A DNA stretch of 64,000 nucleotides. It comes from DTYU01 sp040756575 (GTDB lineage: Bacteria; Bacillota; Desulfotomaculia; Desulfotomaculales; Ammonificaceae). Below are positions 50,345-59,171 of this stretch, piece after piece. The stretch spans positions 1 through 64,000 of the forward strand of contig JBFLYP010000006.1 in NCBI GenBank assembly GCA_040756575.1, read 5' to 3'. The translations under genes were made by a program, and so were the position numbers. The notes under the pieces are model-generated. The model was not told the origin of the DNA. It was given only the letters and a program-made list of their open reading frames with translations, and did no database searches. Each line of letters opens with the position of its first letter. Positions within the stretch are counted from its first letter, which is position 1.

Positions 50345-52320
50345 AGGGCGTCAACCTCCGCAAGGAGCTGCTCGTTAGTGAATCCTTTAAGATCTATAGC
50401 CCCGGCCCGGCAGGCCACCGTGCAGGCGCCGCAACCTTGGCATAATCCCTCGTTTACCTGGGCAACCACACGCTCCCGCGGCGGCTGGCCGGGCAGGCGC
50501 TCTGTGATAGTCACCGGCTGGATCGCCCGGTACGGGCAGACCCCCTGGCACGCGAGACACCCCGCACAGAGCGCGTTATTGACGCGGGAAACCATCGGGT
50601 TCGTCTCCAGGTCGTCTTTAAAAAGGAGGGCGCAGACCTTAGCTGCTGCACCGCTGGCCTGGGCAACGGTATCAGGAATATCCTTGGGCGCCTGGCAGGT
50701 ACCCGCTAAGAAAACCCCGCCGGTATGCGTTTCCACCGGGCGCAGCTTCGGGTGTGCTTCCTGGAAAAAGCCGTCCTTGTCCACCGGGATGCCGATCATC
50801 CGGGCAAGATCGTGGGACCCCTTTGCCGCAACAACACCCGTAGCGAGTACCACCATGTCGGCCGCTATCTCTACCTGCTCGCCCAGGAGGGTATCCGCGC
50901 CCTTAACAACGAGCTTCGACCCTTCCTGGAAGACCTTCGAGACACGTCCCCGGATATAAACCGCACCCTCATCCTGCACGCGCCGGTAAAACTCCTCGTA
51001 ACCCTTGCCGAACGTGCGTATGTCGATATAGAAAACATATACTTTAGCATCAGGTATCTTTTCCAGCACCTGGTGGGCGTGCTTAGCCGTATACATACAG
51101 CAGACCCGGGAGCAGTAATCCTTTCCCTTGGCCTCGTCCCGTGAACCCACGCACTGGATGAAGACCACCGTCTGGGGTTCTTTCCCGTCGGAAGGCCGCT
51201 GGATTTTGCCGCCGGTAGGCCCGGCTGCGTTCACCAGCCTTTCGAAACCCATCCCCGTGATCACATCGGGGTACCGGCCGTAACCATACTCCCCGTAAAC
51301 CTTTTCCCACGGGAAAAGCCCATAACCGGTCGCAACCACAACAGCCCCGACCTCGATCTCAAAAACCTCGTCTTTCTGCTCGTAGTCGATGGCCCCGACC
51401 GGGCATAACTTTGCACAGGCGCCGCATTTTCCCTTCGTGAACTGCCGGCAGTGAGCGGCATCTATTACTGGCTTATTCGGTACCGCCTGCGGGAACGGGA
51501 TGTAAATGGCCGCTCGTTCGCCTAGACCCTCGTTGAATTCGTCCGGCACGCTTGACGGGCACCTCGTCCAGCAGGTGCCGCAACCGGTGCATTTGGTATG
51601 GTCGACGAACCTGGCTTTCTGCCGGATGCGCGCCTTAAAGTTTCCTATGTAACCGCTGACTTCTTCCACCTCGGCATAGGTGTAAAGCTTAATCTTCGGG
51701 TGTTTGGCAACCGCAACCATCTTCGGCGTACTGATACAGGCCGAACAGTCGAGAGTGGGGAAGGTTTTATCGAGTTTTGCCATGTTGCCGCCGATCGTAG
51801 GCTCCCGCTCGACAAGCACCACCTCGAGTCCTGCGTCGGCGACATCAAGGGCAGCCTGGATCCCCGCAATTCCCCCGCCGATTACGAGGCACCTCTTGTT
51901 CACCGGTATCCGGTTCGGGAAAAGCGGTTCGAGCAGCGCAGCTTTAGCTGCAGCCCGCCGCACAAGGTCGATCGCCTTCCGCTGGGCCGCCTCCTGAGCG
52001 TGCGGATGCACCCAGGAGCAATGTTCGCGCAGGTTGGCCATTTCGAGGAAATACGGGTTCAGCCCGGCACGTTTCAGCGTCTGCCGGAACGTCTCCTCGT
52101 GCAGACGCGGCGAGCAGGAAGCCACCACAATCCGGTCGAGCCTGTGCTCTATTACGGCATCCGCAATCATCTTCTGACCCGGGTCTGAACAGACGTATTT
52201 GTAATCAGTACTGAAAACTACTCCGGGAAAAGAAGCTGCTTCTTGCGCTATCGCCGGGCAGTCAAGGACACCGCCGATGTTTGATCCACACCAGCATACA
52301 AAAACGCCGATCCTCGGCAT
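50335..52320 (-). CDS. hdrA: HdrA-like flavoprotein (electron-bifurcating)
   Basis: 661 residues. N-terminal Cys-containing domain (IGVFVCWCGSNIGG, YVCSDPGQ, VVASCSPRLHEETF), FAD-binding thioredoxin-reductase core (LVIGGGIAGIQAALDVADAG, FPTLDCSACISTPKM), internal [4Fe-4S] motifs (CTGCGTCWTRCP, CGACAKLCPVGA), then two C-terminal ferredoxin-type motifs (CAGCLACQGVCPYRA, CQGCGACTVACRAGA). HdrA carries the bifurcating FAD that splits electrons between ferredoxin and the HdrB site. Start ATG with AAGGGGAAGGGG upstream, the likely boundary after a 210-base gap to hdrB. Confidence 0.94.
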   Translation of the reverse strand: MPRIGVFVCWCGSNIGGVLDCPAIAQEAASFPGVVFSTDYKYVCSDPGQKMIADAVIEHRLDRIVVASCSPRLHEETFRQTLKRAGLNPYFLEMANLREHCSWVHPHAQEAAQRKAIDLVRRAAAKAALLEPLFPNRIPVNKRCLVIGGGIAGIQAALDVADAGLEVVLVEREPTIGGNMAKLDKTFPTLDCSACISTPKMVAVAKHPKIKLYTYAEVEEVSGYIGNFKARIRQKARFVDHTKCTGCGTCWTRCPSSVPDEFNEGLGERAAIYIPFPQAVPNKPVIDAAHCRQFTKGKCGACAKLCPVGAIDYEQKDEVFEIEVGAVVVATGYGLFPWEKVYGEYGYGRYPDVITGMGFERLVNAAGPTGGKIQRPSDGKEPQTVVFIQCVGSRDEAKGKDYCSRVCCMYTAKHAHQVLEKIPDAKVYVFYIDIRTFGKGYEEFYRRVQDEGAVYIRGRVSKVFQEGSKLVVKGADTLLGEQVEIAADMVVLATGVVAAKGSHDLARMIGIPVDKDGFFQEAHPKLRPVETHTGGVFLAGTCQAPKDIPDTVAQASGAAAKVCALLFKDDLETNPMVSRVNNALCAGCLACQGVCPYRAIQPVTITERLPGQPPRERVVAQVNEGLCQGCGACTVACRAGAIDLKGFTNEQLLAEVDALCL

Positions 52321-52530
52321 AGAATTCCCCTTCCCCTTCTTTCCCGTTTATAAATGAGCAATAACCCGTGCCGCCGCACCTTGACAATCCGTCGTACGAA
52401 TGAACCCATCAGTCAATATCAGGCCGGCTTTACCGATTATGCGCCCTTACCCCTCCTGCGTGCCGGGCCGGTGAACAAGAGGCAGCGCGATCGTTTCATA
52501 CCCCCGTCGGTGCGGGCGTTAAGCCTGTCT

Positions 52531-53391
52531 CTAACCGCCGACCATCCTCAAAGCCTTTTGTGGGTCGACAAAGTGGGTCTCAAGGCCCAGGTCGCGCGGG
52601 GTAAGCCCCATCGCTATGCCTAAAAGCTGGGGAAAGTACAAGACAGGCACCGCAAAGCTGGTTCCGAACGCCCTGTTCACCTGGCCCTGACGGAGGTCGA
52701 GATTACTTTGGCAAAGCGGGCAGGCGCACACAATTACGTTGGCTCCTGCATCGACAGCATTACGCAGAATCTTTTGCACAAGTTTGAGCGCTACTTCCCG
52801 GGCGCCGAAAATCAGCGAGGCGCCGCAGCATTCGTTGCGGTAACCCCACTCCACCGCCTCTGCCTTCGTGGTCTCCACCAGCCTGTCCATCAATTGCGGA
52901 CTCTCCGGGTCATCACACCCGATACCCGGCGGCCGCACCAGCAGACACCCGTAGTAACACGCCACCCGCAAGCCCTTCAGCGGATTGACCACCTGGGCCG
53001 TCAGAGCCTCGAACCCTATACCGGCGACGGTCTCAAGCAATGAATATATCCGTACCGTGCCCTTGTAACGCCGGCCGAGAGCACCGGTAACCTCTTCGGC
53101 AACAGGCTGATTACCGCTCAGTTCCCGGTGAGCTATCCGCAGGCGCTGGTAGCAGGCTGCACAAGGGACGGTGATGTCGAGACCCATCTCTTCCGCAATC
53201 ATCAGGTTCCGCGCGGGAAGGGCTACCGCCAAAAAGTGATCGGTGCTGTGCGCCGCAGTTGCCCCACAGCAGTTCCAGTCCGGGATATCGACCAACTGGA
53301 TCCCCAAATGCCTCGCGACCAGCCTGGCGGCAAGGTCGTATTCCTTCGCGGTGTTTTCCAGCGAGCATCCGGGATAATATCCGACTCTCAT
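52531..53391 (-). CDS. hdrB: HdrB-like heterodisulfide reductase subunit
   Basis: 286 residues with two CCG domains that hold the noncubane [4Fe-4S] catalytic clusters: YYPGCSLENTAKEYD, DWNCCGATAAH, VPCAACYQRL in the first; ACYYGCLLVRP, NECCGASL, CACPLCQSNLD in the second. This is the disulfide-reducing (or equivalent) active site. Bacterial partners may be DsrC or another thiol; no dsrC gene is in the window. AAGGA precedes the ATG. A 195-base non-coding gap separates it from hdrC. Confidence 0.94.
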   Translation of the reverse strand: MRVGYYPGCSLENTAKEYDLAARLVARHLGIQLVDIPDWNCCGATAAHSTDHFLAVALPARNLMIAEEMGLDITVPCAACYQRLRIAHRELSGNQPVAEEVTGALGRRYKGTVRIYSLLETVAGIGFEALTAQVVNPLKGLRVACYYGCLLVRPPGIGCDDPESPQLMDRLVETTKAEAVEWGYRNECCGASLIFGAREVALKLVQKILRNAVDAGANVIVCACPLCQSNLDLRQGQVNRAFGTSFAVPVLYFPQLLGIAMGLTPRDLGLETHFVDPQKALRMVGG

Positions 53392-53439
53392 CTCAGTCCT
53401 TCTTCCGTTTGGCGTTACTATTCAGGCTTCCCGTTGGGC

Positions 53440-53565
53440 GCGGCGATAAACGGCGCATTGCTTCGTCATGCTCGCCGTCCGGGTCCTCACGTACCTCTAT
53501 GTACGCTCCGGCCCGGCCGGCTACGCCTTCCTCGCACTGCTTGTTTCTCGCCGCGTTCCGTAAGT
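53440..53565. repeat. Intergenic palindromic repeat-like sequence between hdrC and hdrB
   Basis: An unusually long gap for this operon, with a core GTACCTCTATGTAC (53491-53504) flanked by CCTCAC and GCTCCGG and GC-rich arms. Similar 'CGTAC...GTACG' blocks occur as dispersed intergenic repeats in several anaerobe genomes (from memory). It has no coding potential and no terminator T-run. Confidence 0.4.
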
Positions 53566-53586
53566 GGCGGGTAGCAGGATGAATAG

Positions 53587-54129
53587 TTACCGTTTGGCGA
53601 AAAGCCGCGCTATTTCCTGTGTCTTTCTTATCCTTACGGGCATAAGACGCAGTTTCCCCCGTTTCAACAGGAATCTTCCCAATTCTGCATCGTACAAGGG
53701 TTTCCTTAAGCTTAGGTTAAACGCTGCCGCTACACCCGTTTCAAAAACGCGGCCGTTGCGCCGCACTGACTGAAGAAACAACTCATTAAAAAGAACCGCT
53801 CTCCTGCTCTGCTCGGTTTTACCTTCCTGCCGCGCAACGATCCTGAGGTTGTCCATTACCTGGGCAATATCTATATTGCAGGGACACCTGGTGGTACATG
53901 TAAAACACCCCGAGCAGACCCAGATCGCGCGTGAACCCAAAACCTTGTCCTTGTAACCAAGCTGGAGCAACCGGACAATTTGGTTCGGTTTGTAATCCAT
54001 GGCGAACGCTACAGGACACCCTGCAGTGCACTTCCCGCACTGGTAGCAGTGAGCAAGCGTCTTCTGGCCGCTTGCACGGGCCATTGATTCAAGGAAACCG
54101 GGGTCAACCTTGCTTTTTCCGAGAAGCAT
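53587..54129 (-). CDS. hdrC: HdrC-like ferredoxin subunit
   Basis: 180 residues with two [4Fe-4S] motifs, CYQCGKCTAGCPVAFAM and CSGCFTCTTRCPCNIDIAQ, followed by a helical C-terminal region, the standard HdrC form that passes electrons from HdrA to HdrB. First gene of the hdrCBA-flxDCBA series. A TTGACA on the minus strand at 54220-54215 may be a -35 box but lacks a good -10 at the normal distance. Confidence 0.94.
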   Translation of the reverse strand: MLLGKSKVDPGFLESMARASGQKTLAHCYQCGKCTAGCPVAFAMDYKPNQIVRLLQLGYKDKVLGSRAIWVCSGCFTCTTRCPCNIDIAQVMDNLRIVARQEGKTEQSRRAVLFNELFLQSVRRNGRVFETGVAAAFNLSLRKPLYDAELGRFLLKRGKLRLMPVRIRKTQEIARLFAKR

Positions 54130-54585
54130 TCAAATACCCCTTCAAAATATAAAGCCCTCGAAGAGCTTCAAGATGAAAGCATTATCTTAATCAAATCATG
54201 AAGCCTAACTGTGCTGTCAAGTAGTTATTCGCCAAAAGCGCAAAAAATCCTCCCTTCCGGCTGAATAAAACCCTTGAACAGCGTATAAAAATCTCTGGAT
54301 AACCTGTAAAACAAAACTATCGGTATAAGCCAAATTCCAACAGAGTCACTTACCGGCAAAAACGTTTCAGGATTGTACGCACAAAACCCGGTAACCTTAT
54401 GAAAATGACCCGCACGGCCTCGCCCCCTTTATGTACCCAATCGGCTTCTATAAATTCTATTCTCCAACCTGGAAAAATGATAACAGCAGGGGCACCATTT
54501 TAAGCCGCAGGCAATTGCCCGGCGTCTGCCGAGAAATACGCACAAAACCGGCGCCAGACAATCGTTTTCTTACGCAACCTGTTCC
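54130..54585. other. Intergenic region upstream of hdrC
   Basis: AT-richer non-coding region between dinG and hdrC, both on the minus strand. TTGACA at 54220-54215 is the only clear promoter-like element. No terminator for dinG and no RNA gene recognised. Confidence 0.4.
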
Positions 54586-57351
54586 TCAGTCTATACGCTT
54601 ACGAAGTTTTCCTGGGGTTTGAAAACGCTCGTACAGCCACATACAGGCCTCGGTGAGCGGCATAACCCCTACCGGAAGCGGCGGGAGGGAACGGATGAAA
54701 GAGGGCCCATAACTTCTTTCCACCAGCCTGCGGTCAAGAACAACTACCACCCCGTCGTCGTTGTACGAACGGATCAGGCGCCCAAAACCCTGTTTAAAGC
54801 GAAGAACCGCATACGGCAGGCTCAGTGCGTAAAAGTCATCAAATCCCTTATCGGCCAACAACGCTCGCCGTGCCGCCAGCACCGGGGCTTCGTAAGGGGG
54901 AAACGGAAGTTTCACGATCACGATCATCCGCAGAAGACCGCCGGGGATATCGATTCCTTCCCAGAAGCTTGCCGTACCGCATAAGACCGCACGCGGCGTA
55001 TGCCGGAACTCTTCGATCAGCCGTGTGCGCCCTCCGTCAATCCCCTGGGCGAAAAGAGAAATCGCCTCCTTCTCCAGCCGGGGCTTCAACCGGACCGCCA
55101 CCTCCCGGAGAATCCTGTTAGCGGTAAACAGGACCAGCGTTCGTTCCCCGGCGGCGGTTATCAGGGAGGCCAGGGCACCCGCGACCGTCGATAGGTATCT
55201 TTCAGCAGGCACCTCCTGAATGAGCGGTATATCGTTTACAACGCAGAGAGCAGCCTTTTCCTGGTAAGCAAACGGCGAATCGATTATTTTCATACCCAGG
55301 TTTTCTGGCGGTAACCGGTCCAAACCCACGCGGTTAATAAAGTGATCAAAACACCCCTCGATGCTCAGGGTGGCTGAGGTCAGCACCACTCCCCGGGTAC
55401 GGGTGAAAAGGGCGTTATGAATTTGCTCAGATACGCAAATCGGGGCAGCTTTCAGCGTAGCGTGCACGGAACCGGCGGAAGACTCACCCTCAATCCATTC
55501 CACCCTGTTCGGGTTATCGTCTTCCACGATGCCGGTCAAGGTGTTGAGCAGTTCCTGTCCCTCCTGGAGCAAAAGGCCCAGTTCATCGACCCAGCCCTCT
55601 TCCCACGACTCCGCCGTCCGCACCAAATCCCGGCAGGTGCGCAACAAAAGGTCAAACTCCCTGGCCAGCGCGGTGTACCAGATCCCGGCAGCGGTATCGG
55701 CAATGAGGCTATAACCGCCCTTTTTAAGCGGCCGTGCGGCTATGCCTCCTCCATGCCCTGCAGGTTCACCGCCGCGCAACACGGCTTCCAGTATCGAGAA
55801 GAACTCCCTCGCCGTACTTTTCACCGTATCGGCAGCAGCTTTGACTCCCCGGGTCAAATCCTCTCCGGCCCGGAGGACCGAGAGCGTGTTGCCCGACCGC
55901 CACAGTAGTGAACCGAGGCGTAAAAGCCAGTTTTCGATGTCACGCCTCGCCACGGTGCAGGTCAGGCATTTTGTTGCTACATCCTCCAAGTGGTGGGCCT
56001 CGTCGATGACAAGCGGCCCGTAGTCCGGCAATACCGTCCCGCCTGCTAATGTATCGGTCAGCAGCAGCGCGTGGTTGGTAATCAGTACCGTAGCTTTTTC
56101 CGCTTGCCGGCGCGCCTTGTTCACAAAACAGCGACCCGACCACGGGCAGCGTTTTCCGAAGCAGCCTTCGGCCGTTGCAGCTATTTGGGACAGCACTTCT
56201 TTTTCCGCTTCAAGAAGAGCCAATTCATTGAAATCCCCGGTAAGTGTTTCGGTAAGCCAGACAAGCACGCGGACATAAACGGAAACCGCAGCAGCATCGA
56301 AGTTACCCTGCTCCAGTGCCCGCTCCCACCGCCGGAGACACAGGTAGTGCTGGCGGCCCTTGACCAGAACCGCCTTAAATTCCGTACCGAGCGCCGCCTT
56401 TATTACCGGTATGTCTTTAAGCAGAAGCTGTTCCTGAAGGTTGACTGTATGGGTCGAAACGAGGGCCCGCTCTCCGTCCGTGAGTGCCGCTAATACCAAA
56501 GGAATCAGATAAGCCAGCGACTTCCCCGTGCCCGTACCCGCCTCAACCAGCAGGCAGGACCGGGTTGCGAAGGCCCGGGTTACCGCCGCCGCCATCTCCT
56601 CCTGCTGCTGCCGGTACTCGTAACACGGGAGTACAGCGGCCAATCTCCCCGCAGGGCCAAAAAAATCCTCCGTTTCAAGCTCTCCAGGAATCACCGCCCG
56701 GCATACATCTTCCTCTTCAGAGGCCTTGAGGAAGGCATACGGAGCAGGAATCCGCTCCGAAACCGCGCCGTCCTTCAGCGCTTCTTTGAAAAACGGCGCC
56801 CAAGCCGATCCTCCCTTCTCCAAAAGCGAGGCGGCAGTCGCAAGAACCTGATAAGGCAGTTCATCAAGCCGCTTCAAAAGAGCAATAAACAACTCGGCAG
56901 TCGCCTGCGCATCGGGAAGAGCCCGGTGCTGCACCGGACAGGAAACGCCGGCTAATGAAGCAACCCGCTCCAGACTGTAACCTTGCAGACCCGGAAGCAG
57001 AAAACGCGCCAGCTCCCAAGTGTCGAGGAGAGGTCCGGTAAAGGGACGGTTAAGGTAGCGGGAAAGAAAAACCGCATCAAAGGTGACATTATGCCCGATT
57101 AATGCAGCGCTGCCGATAAAAGAAGCCACCTCGGCGGCTATTTCGCGCCAAAGAGGAGCTTTTTGAAGCAGATAGTCGTCAATTCCGGTTAAACGCTTTA
57201 CTTTAAGCGGAACGGGACCTGACGGCCGTACAAGCGAGGAAAAGCTGTCAGTCACCATGCCGTTTTCAATCCGGCACAGCCCGACCTCGATGATCTCGTC
57301 ACGTGCCGGATCAAGGCCGGTGGTTTCTATGTCAACGGCAACATAAACCAT
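54586..57351 (-). CDS. dinG: DinG-family exonuclease/helicase
   Basis: About 920 residues. N-terminal DnaQ-like 3'-5' exonuclease (VYVAVDIETTGLDPARDEIIEVG, IGHNVTFDAVFLSRYL, HRALPDAQATAELF; DEDDh residues intact), then an XPD-like superfamily 2 helicase: Walker A EAGTGTGKSLAYL, Fe-S region with Cys in CFGKRCPWSGRCFVN, DEAH box VIDEAHHLEDVATKCL, and C-terminal motifs (VLTSATLS, GTASFWEGIDIPG, RFKQGFGRLIRS). Acts on G4 or R-loop type substrates in repair. The ATG at 57351 follows GGGAG; a start at 57423 would overlap the upstream gene. In Firmicutes this fused form is usual. Confidence 0.93.
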   Translation of the reverse strand: MVYVAVDIETTGLDPARDEIIEVGLCRIENGMVTDSFSSLVRPSGPVPLKVKRLTGIDDYLLQKAPLWREIAAEVASFIGSAALIGHNVTFDAVFLSRYLNRPFTGPLLDTWELARFLLPGLQGYSLERVASLAGVSCPVQHRALPDAQATAELFIALLKRLDELPYQVLATAASLLEKGGSAWAPFFKEALKDGAVSERIPAPYAFLKASEEEDVCRAVIPGELETEDFFGPAGRLAAVLPCYEYRQQQEEMAAAVTRAFATRSCLLVEAGTGTGKSLAYLIPLVLAALTDGERALVSTHTVNLQEQLLLKDIPVIKAALGTEFKAVLVKGRQHYLCLRRWERALEQGNFDAAAVSVYVRVLVWLTETLTGDFNELALLEAEKEVLSQIAATAEGCFGKRCPWSGRCFVNKARRQAEKATVLITNHALLLTDTLAGGTVLPDYGPLVIDEAHHLEDVATKCLTCTVARRDIENWLLRLGSLLWRSGNTLSVLRAGEDLTRGVKAAADTVKSTAREFFSILEAVLRGGEPAGHGGGIAARPLKKGGYSLIADTAAGIWYTALAREFDLLLRTCRDLVRTAESWEEGWVDELGLLLQEGQELLNTLTGIVEDDNPNRVEWIEGESSAGSVHATLKAAPICVSEQIHNALFTRTRGVVLTSATLSIEGCFDHFINRVGLDRLPPENLGMKIIDSPFAYQEKAALCVVNDIPLIQEVPAERYLSTVAGALASLITAAGERTLVLFTANRILREVAVRLKPRLEKEAISLFAQGIDGGRTRLIEEFRHTPRAVLCGTASFWEGIDIPGGLLRMIVIVKLPFPPYEAPVLAARRALLADKGFDDFYALSLPYAVLRFKQGFGRLIRSYNDDGVVVVLDRRLVERSYGPSFIRSLPPLPVGVMPLTEACMWLYERFQTPGKLRKRID

Positions 57352-57391
57352 ATCCCGCTCCCGGGGAGCTAAAGTACTAAAAGCCGCTTTC

Positions 57392-57712
57392 TCAGGAAGA
57401 TGCGCTATCCTTTTTTCCTGCAACAGAATTGGTCCTCACGCGCTGCACTTCCGCCCGGGATAAACGCTGGGAAAGCCTGATGTTCTGGTTTGACAACTCG
57501 CGCACCCGCCAGGCGTGCCGGACCTCGCGCCCGATGCTCAGGATAAAAACCGCAAAGGCTCCGCCCGCGGCCGACCCGAGCACCACGACCGCGAGCGAAA
57601 TGCTTTTGAACTCCCAAGCCAGGAACCGGATGTCAACGCTTGTAGCGTTCTGAACGGCAAAAACGGCGACCAAGAGCGATAAAAGGAGACCCAGCAAAAT
57701 ATAGAATCTCAT
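57392..57712 (-). CDS. LapA-domain (DUF1049) membrane protein
   Basis: 106 residues: a membrane hairpin (FYILLGLLLSLLVAVFAVQN, then ISLAVVVLGSAAGGAFAVFI) linked by the typical NATSVDIRFLAWEF segment, followed by a basic, coiled-coil-like C-terminal tail (VRELSNQNIRLSQRLSRAE). The LapA/YciS family assists envelope assembly in enterobacteria; its role in Gram-positive lineages is not established. Precedes dinG by 40 bases and may share its transcript. Confidence 0.82.
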   Translation of the reverse strand: MRFYILLGLLLSLLVAVFAVQNATSVDIRFLAWEFKSISLAVVVLGSAAGGAFAVFILSIGREVRHAWRVRELSNQNIRLSQRLSRAEVQRVRTNSVAGKKDSASS

Positions 57713-57793
57713 CTTCGCGCACCCCCGGTAAATTTTCTCGTTTTTAAGTTCGCTTCCTGCAGCTCTTTTCCTTCAAGGACTTAAGCTTACATT

Positions 57794-57820
57794 AAAAAAG
57801 CGCGGGTTAAAGACCCGCGC
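57794..57820 (-). terminator. Terminator of the HtrA protease gene
   Basis: Minus-strand stem GCGCGGGT-CTTTA-ACCCGCGC followed by TTTTTTAATG, 32 bases past the protease stop codon. Strong canonical form. Confidence 0.9.
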
Positions 57821-57852
57821 CGGTCAGGAGCACTGCAGTTTGCTCTTGGTTC

Positions 57853-58995
57853 TCAGAGCCTGGCGGGCTTTTCGTTGATAACCACCCGGACCCGGACCAG
57901 TTTTCCTTCCCGCCACAGAAGCACCTCGATTTGTGAGCCTATCCGTTGCGCCTTAATCGCCGCCACCAGATCATCCGGGGACTTTATTTTCCGGCCTGCA
58001 ATCTCCAGCACCACATCTCCCCGGCCGATGCCGGCACGGTCGGCCGGGCTGCCGGGAACAACGCCGAGAACCAGCGCTCCCTCGGCTTTTGGAAGCCTGA
58101 GGTAATCCGCCCAGTTGCTGTCGACCTGCTGCACCTGGACACCCAGCCAGGGGCGGATAACCTTGCCCTTCCTGATCAATTCGTCAAGCACGGATTTTAC
58201 CGTACTGGAAGGGATGGCAAAACCGATACCCTGCGCCTGTGCGTTTACCGCTGTGTTAATGCCGATAACCTCGCCCTGCAGGCTTAAAAGCGGACCGCCG
58301 CTGTTCCCGGGGTTAATAGATGCATCTGTCTGGAGAAGATTCTTGTAATGCCGGTCCTCAATGTCTATCGGCCGCCCTTTGGCGCTGATGACCCCGACCG
58401 TAACGGTATGATCGAGGCCGTACGGGTTGCCGATGGCGATCACCCAGTCACCGACCCGCGCCCTTTCGGCATCGCCGAGTTTCAGGAAGGGCAGTTTCTT
58501 AGGAGCGTCAATCTTTAGCACAGCCAGGTCCAGATCGTAATCCGAGCCGACCACACGGGCGTTAAACGGTTCTTTAAAACCGCTGACGGTCACCTTGATC
58601 TCGGCAGCAGAGCCGATAACGTGCTCGTTAGTGAGGATGTAGCCATCGTCGGAAATCAGAAATCCCGACCCGAGCCCGGGTTCATACTGCTGCTCCTGCG
58701 GCGTTATCCGGCCGAAAAACTGGCGGAAAAACGGGTCGTTGAAAAACGGGTCGAAGTGAGGATTGCGGACCGGTGTCAGCGTATCAACCTTGACCACCGC
58801 CGCTCCTGCATTTTCAACAATAGCCGCAATGGTACCGGGCTCGACACCCGGGAGCTGAGCCCGTGCCACGGTGTTTTCGTTTATGATATGGTTTCCTCCC
58901 TGGGTCACGTCCTGGACAAGAAGGCAACCGCCCGCGAAGCATATCCCCGCAATGAACGCCAATATCACTACCGGTGCGATCCACCGCCGTATCAT
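57853..58995 (-). CDS. HtrA/DegP-type trypsin-like serine protease with PDZ
   Basis: 380 residues: N-terminal signal anchor (WIAPVVILAFIAGICFAGG), trypsin-like domain with the catalytic triad H125 (TNEHVIG), D156 (DYDLDLAVLK) and S232 (PGNSGGPLL), and a C-terminal PDZ domain (~285-375: GALVLGVVPGSPADRAGIGRG). It degrades or chaperones misfolded exported proteins at the membrane surface. Own terminator downstream; probably an independent, stress-controlled unit. Confidence 0.94.
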   Translation of the reverse strand: MIRRWIAPVVILAFIAGICFAGGCLLVQDVTQGGNHIINENTVARAQLPGVEPGTIAAIVENAGAAVVKVDTLTPVRNPHFDPFFNDPFFRQFFGRITPQEQQYEPGLGSGFLISDDGYILTNEHVIGSAAEIKVTVSGFKEPFNARVVGSDYDLDLAVLKIDAPKKLPFLKLGDAERARVGDWVIAIGNPYGLDHTVTVGVISAKGRPIDIEDRHYKNLLQTDASINPGNSGGPLLSLQGEVIGINTAVNAQAQGIGFAIPSSTVKSVLDELIRKGKVIRPWLGVQVQQVDSNWADYLRLPKAEGALVLGVVPGSPADRAGIGRGDVVLEIAGRKIKSPDDLVAAIKAQRIGSQIEVLLWREGKLVRVRVVINEKPARL

Positions 58996-59171
58996 TATAT
59001 ATCAACCCCCCCTTTAATTAGTAATTATAAACCTTCTCATATGGTAATCAAGCCTGTTCACAAAAAGTTCACAGGTTTATACAGGTTTACAATTAAAAAG
59101 GTCCCGACCTGTGAAAGCAAATTTCTGCGCAAACCCTTACCTTAATAAAGTGCAAAACCGCTTGCCCGTTC

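Noticed and set aside
53259..53582. Plus-strand frame across the hdrB-hdrC gap
   Set aside because: Antisense to hdrB and the intergenic repeat, with no start signal and a Ser/Arg/Pro-rich product.
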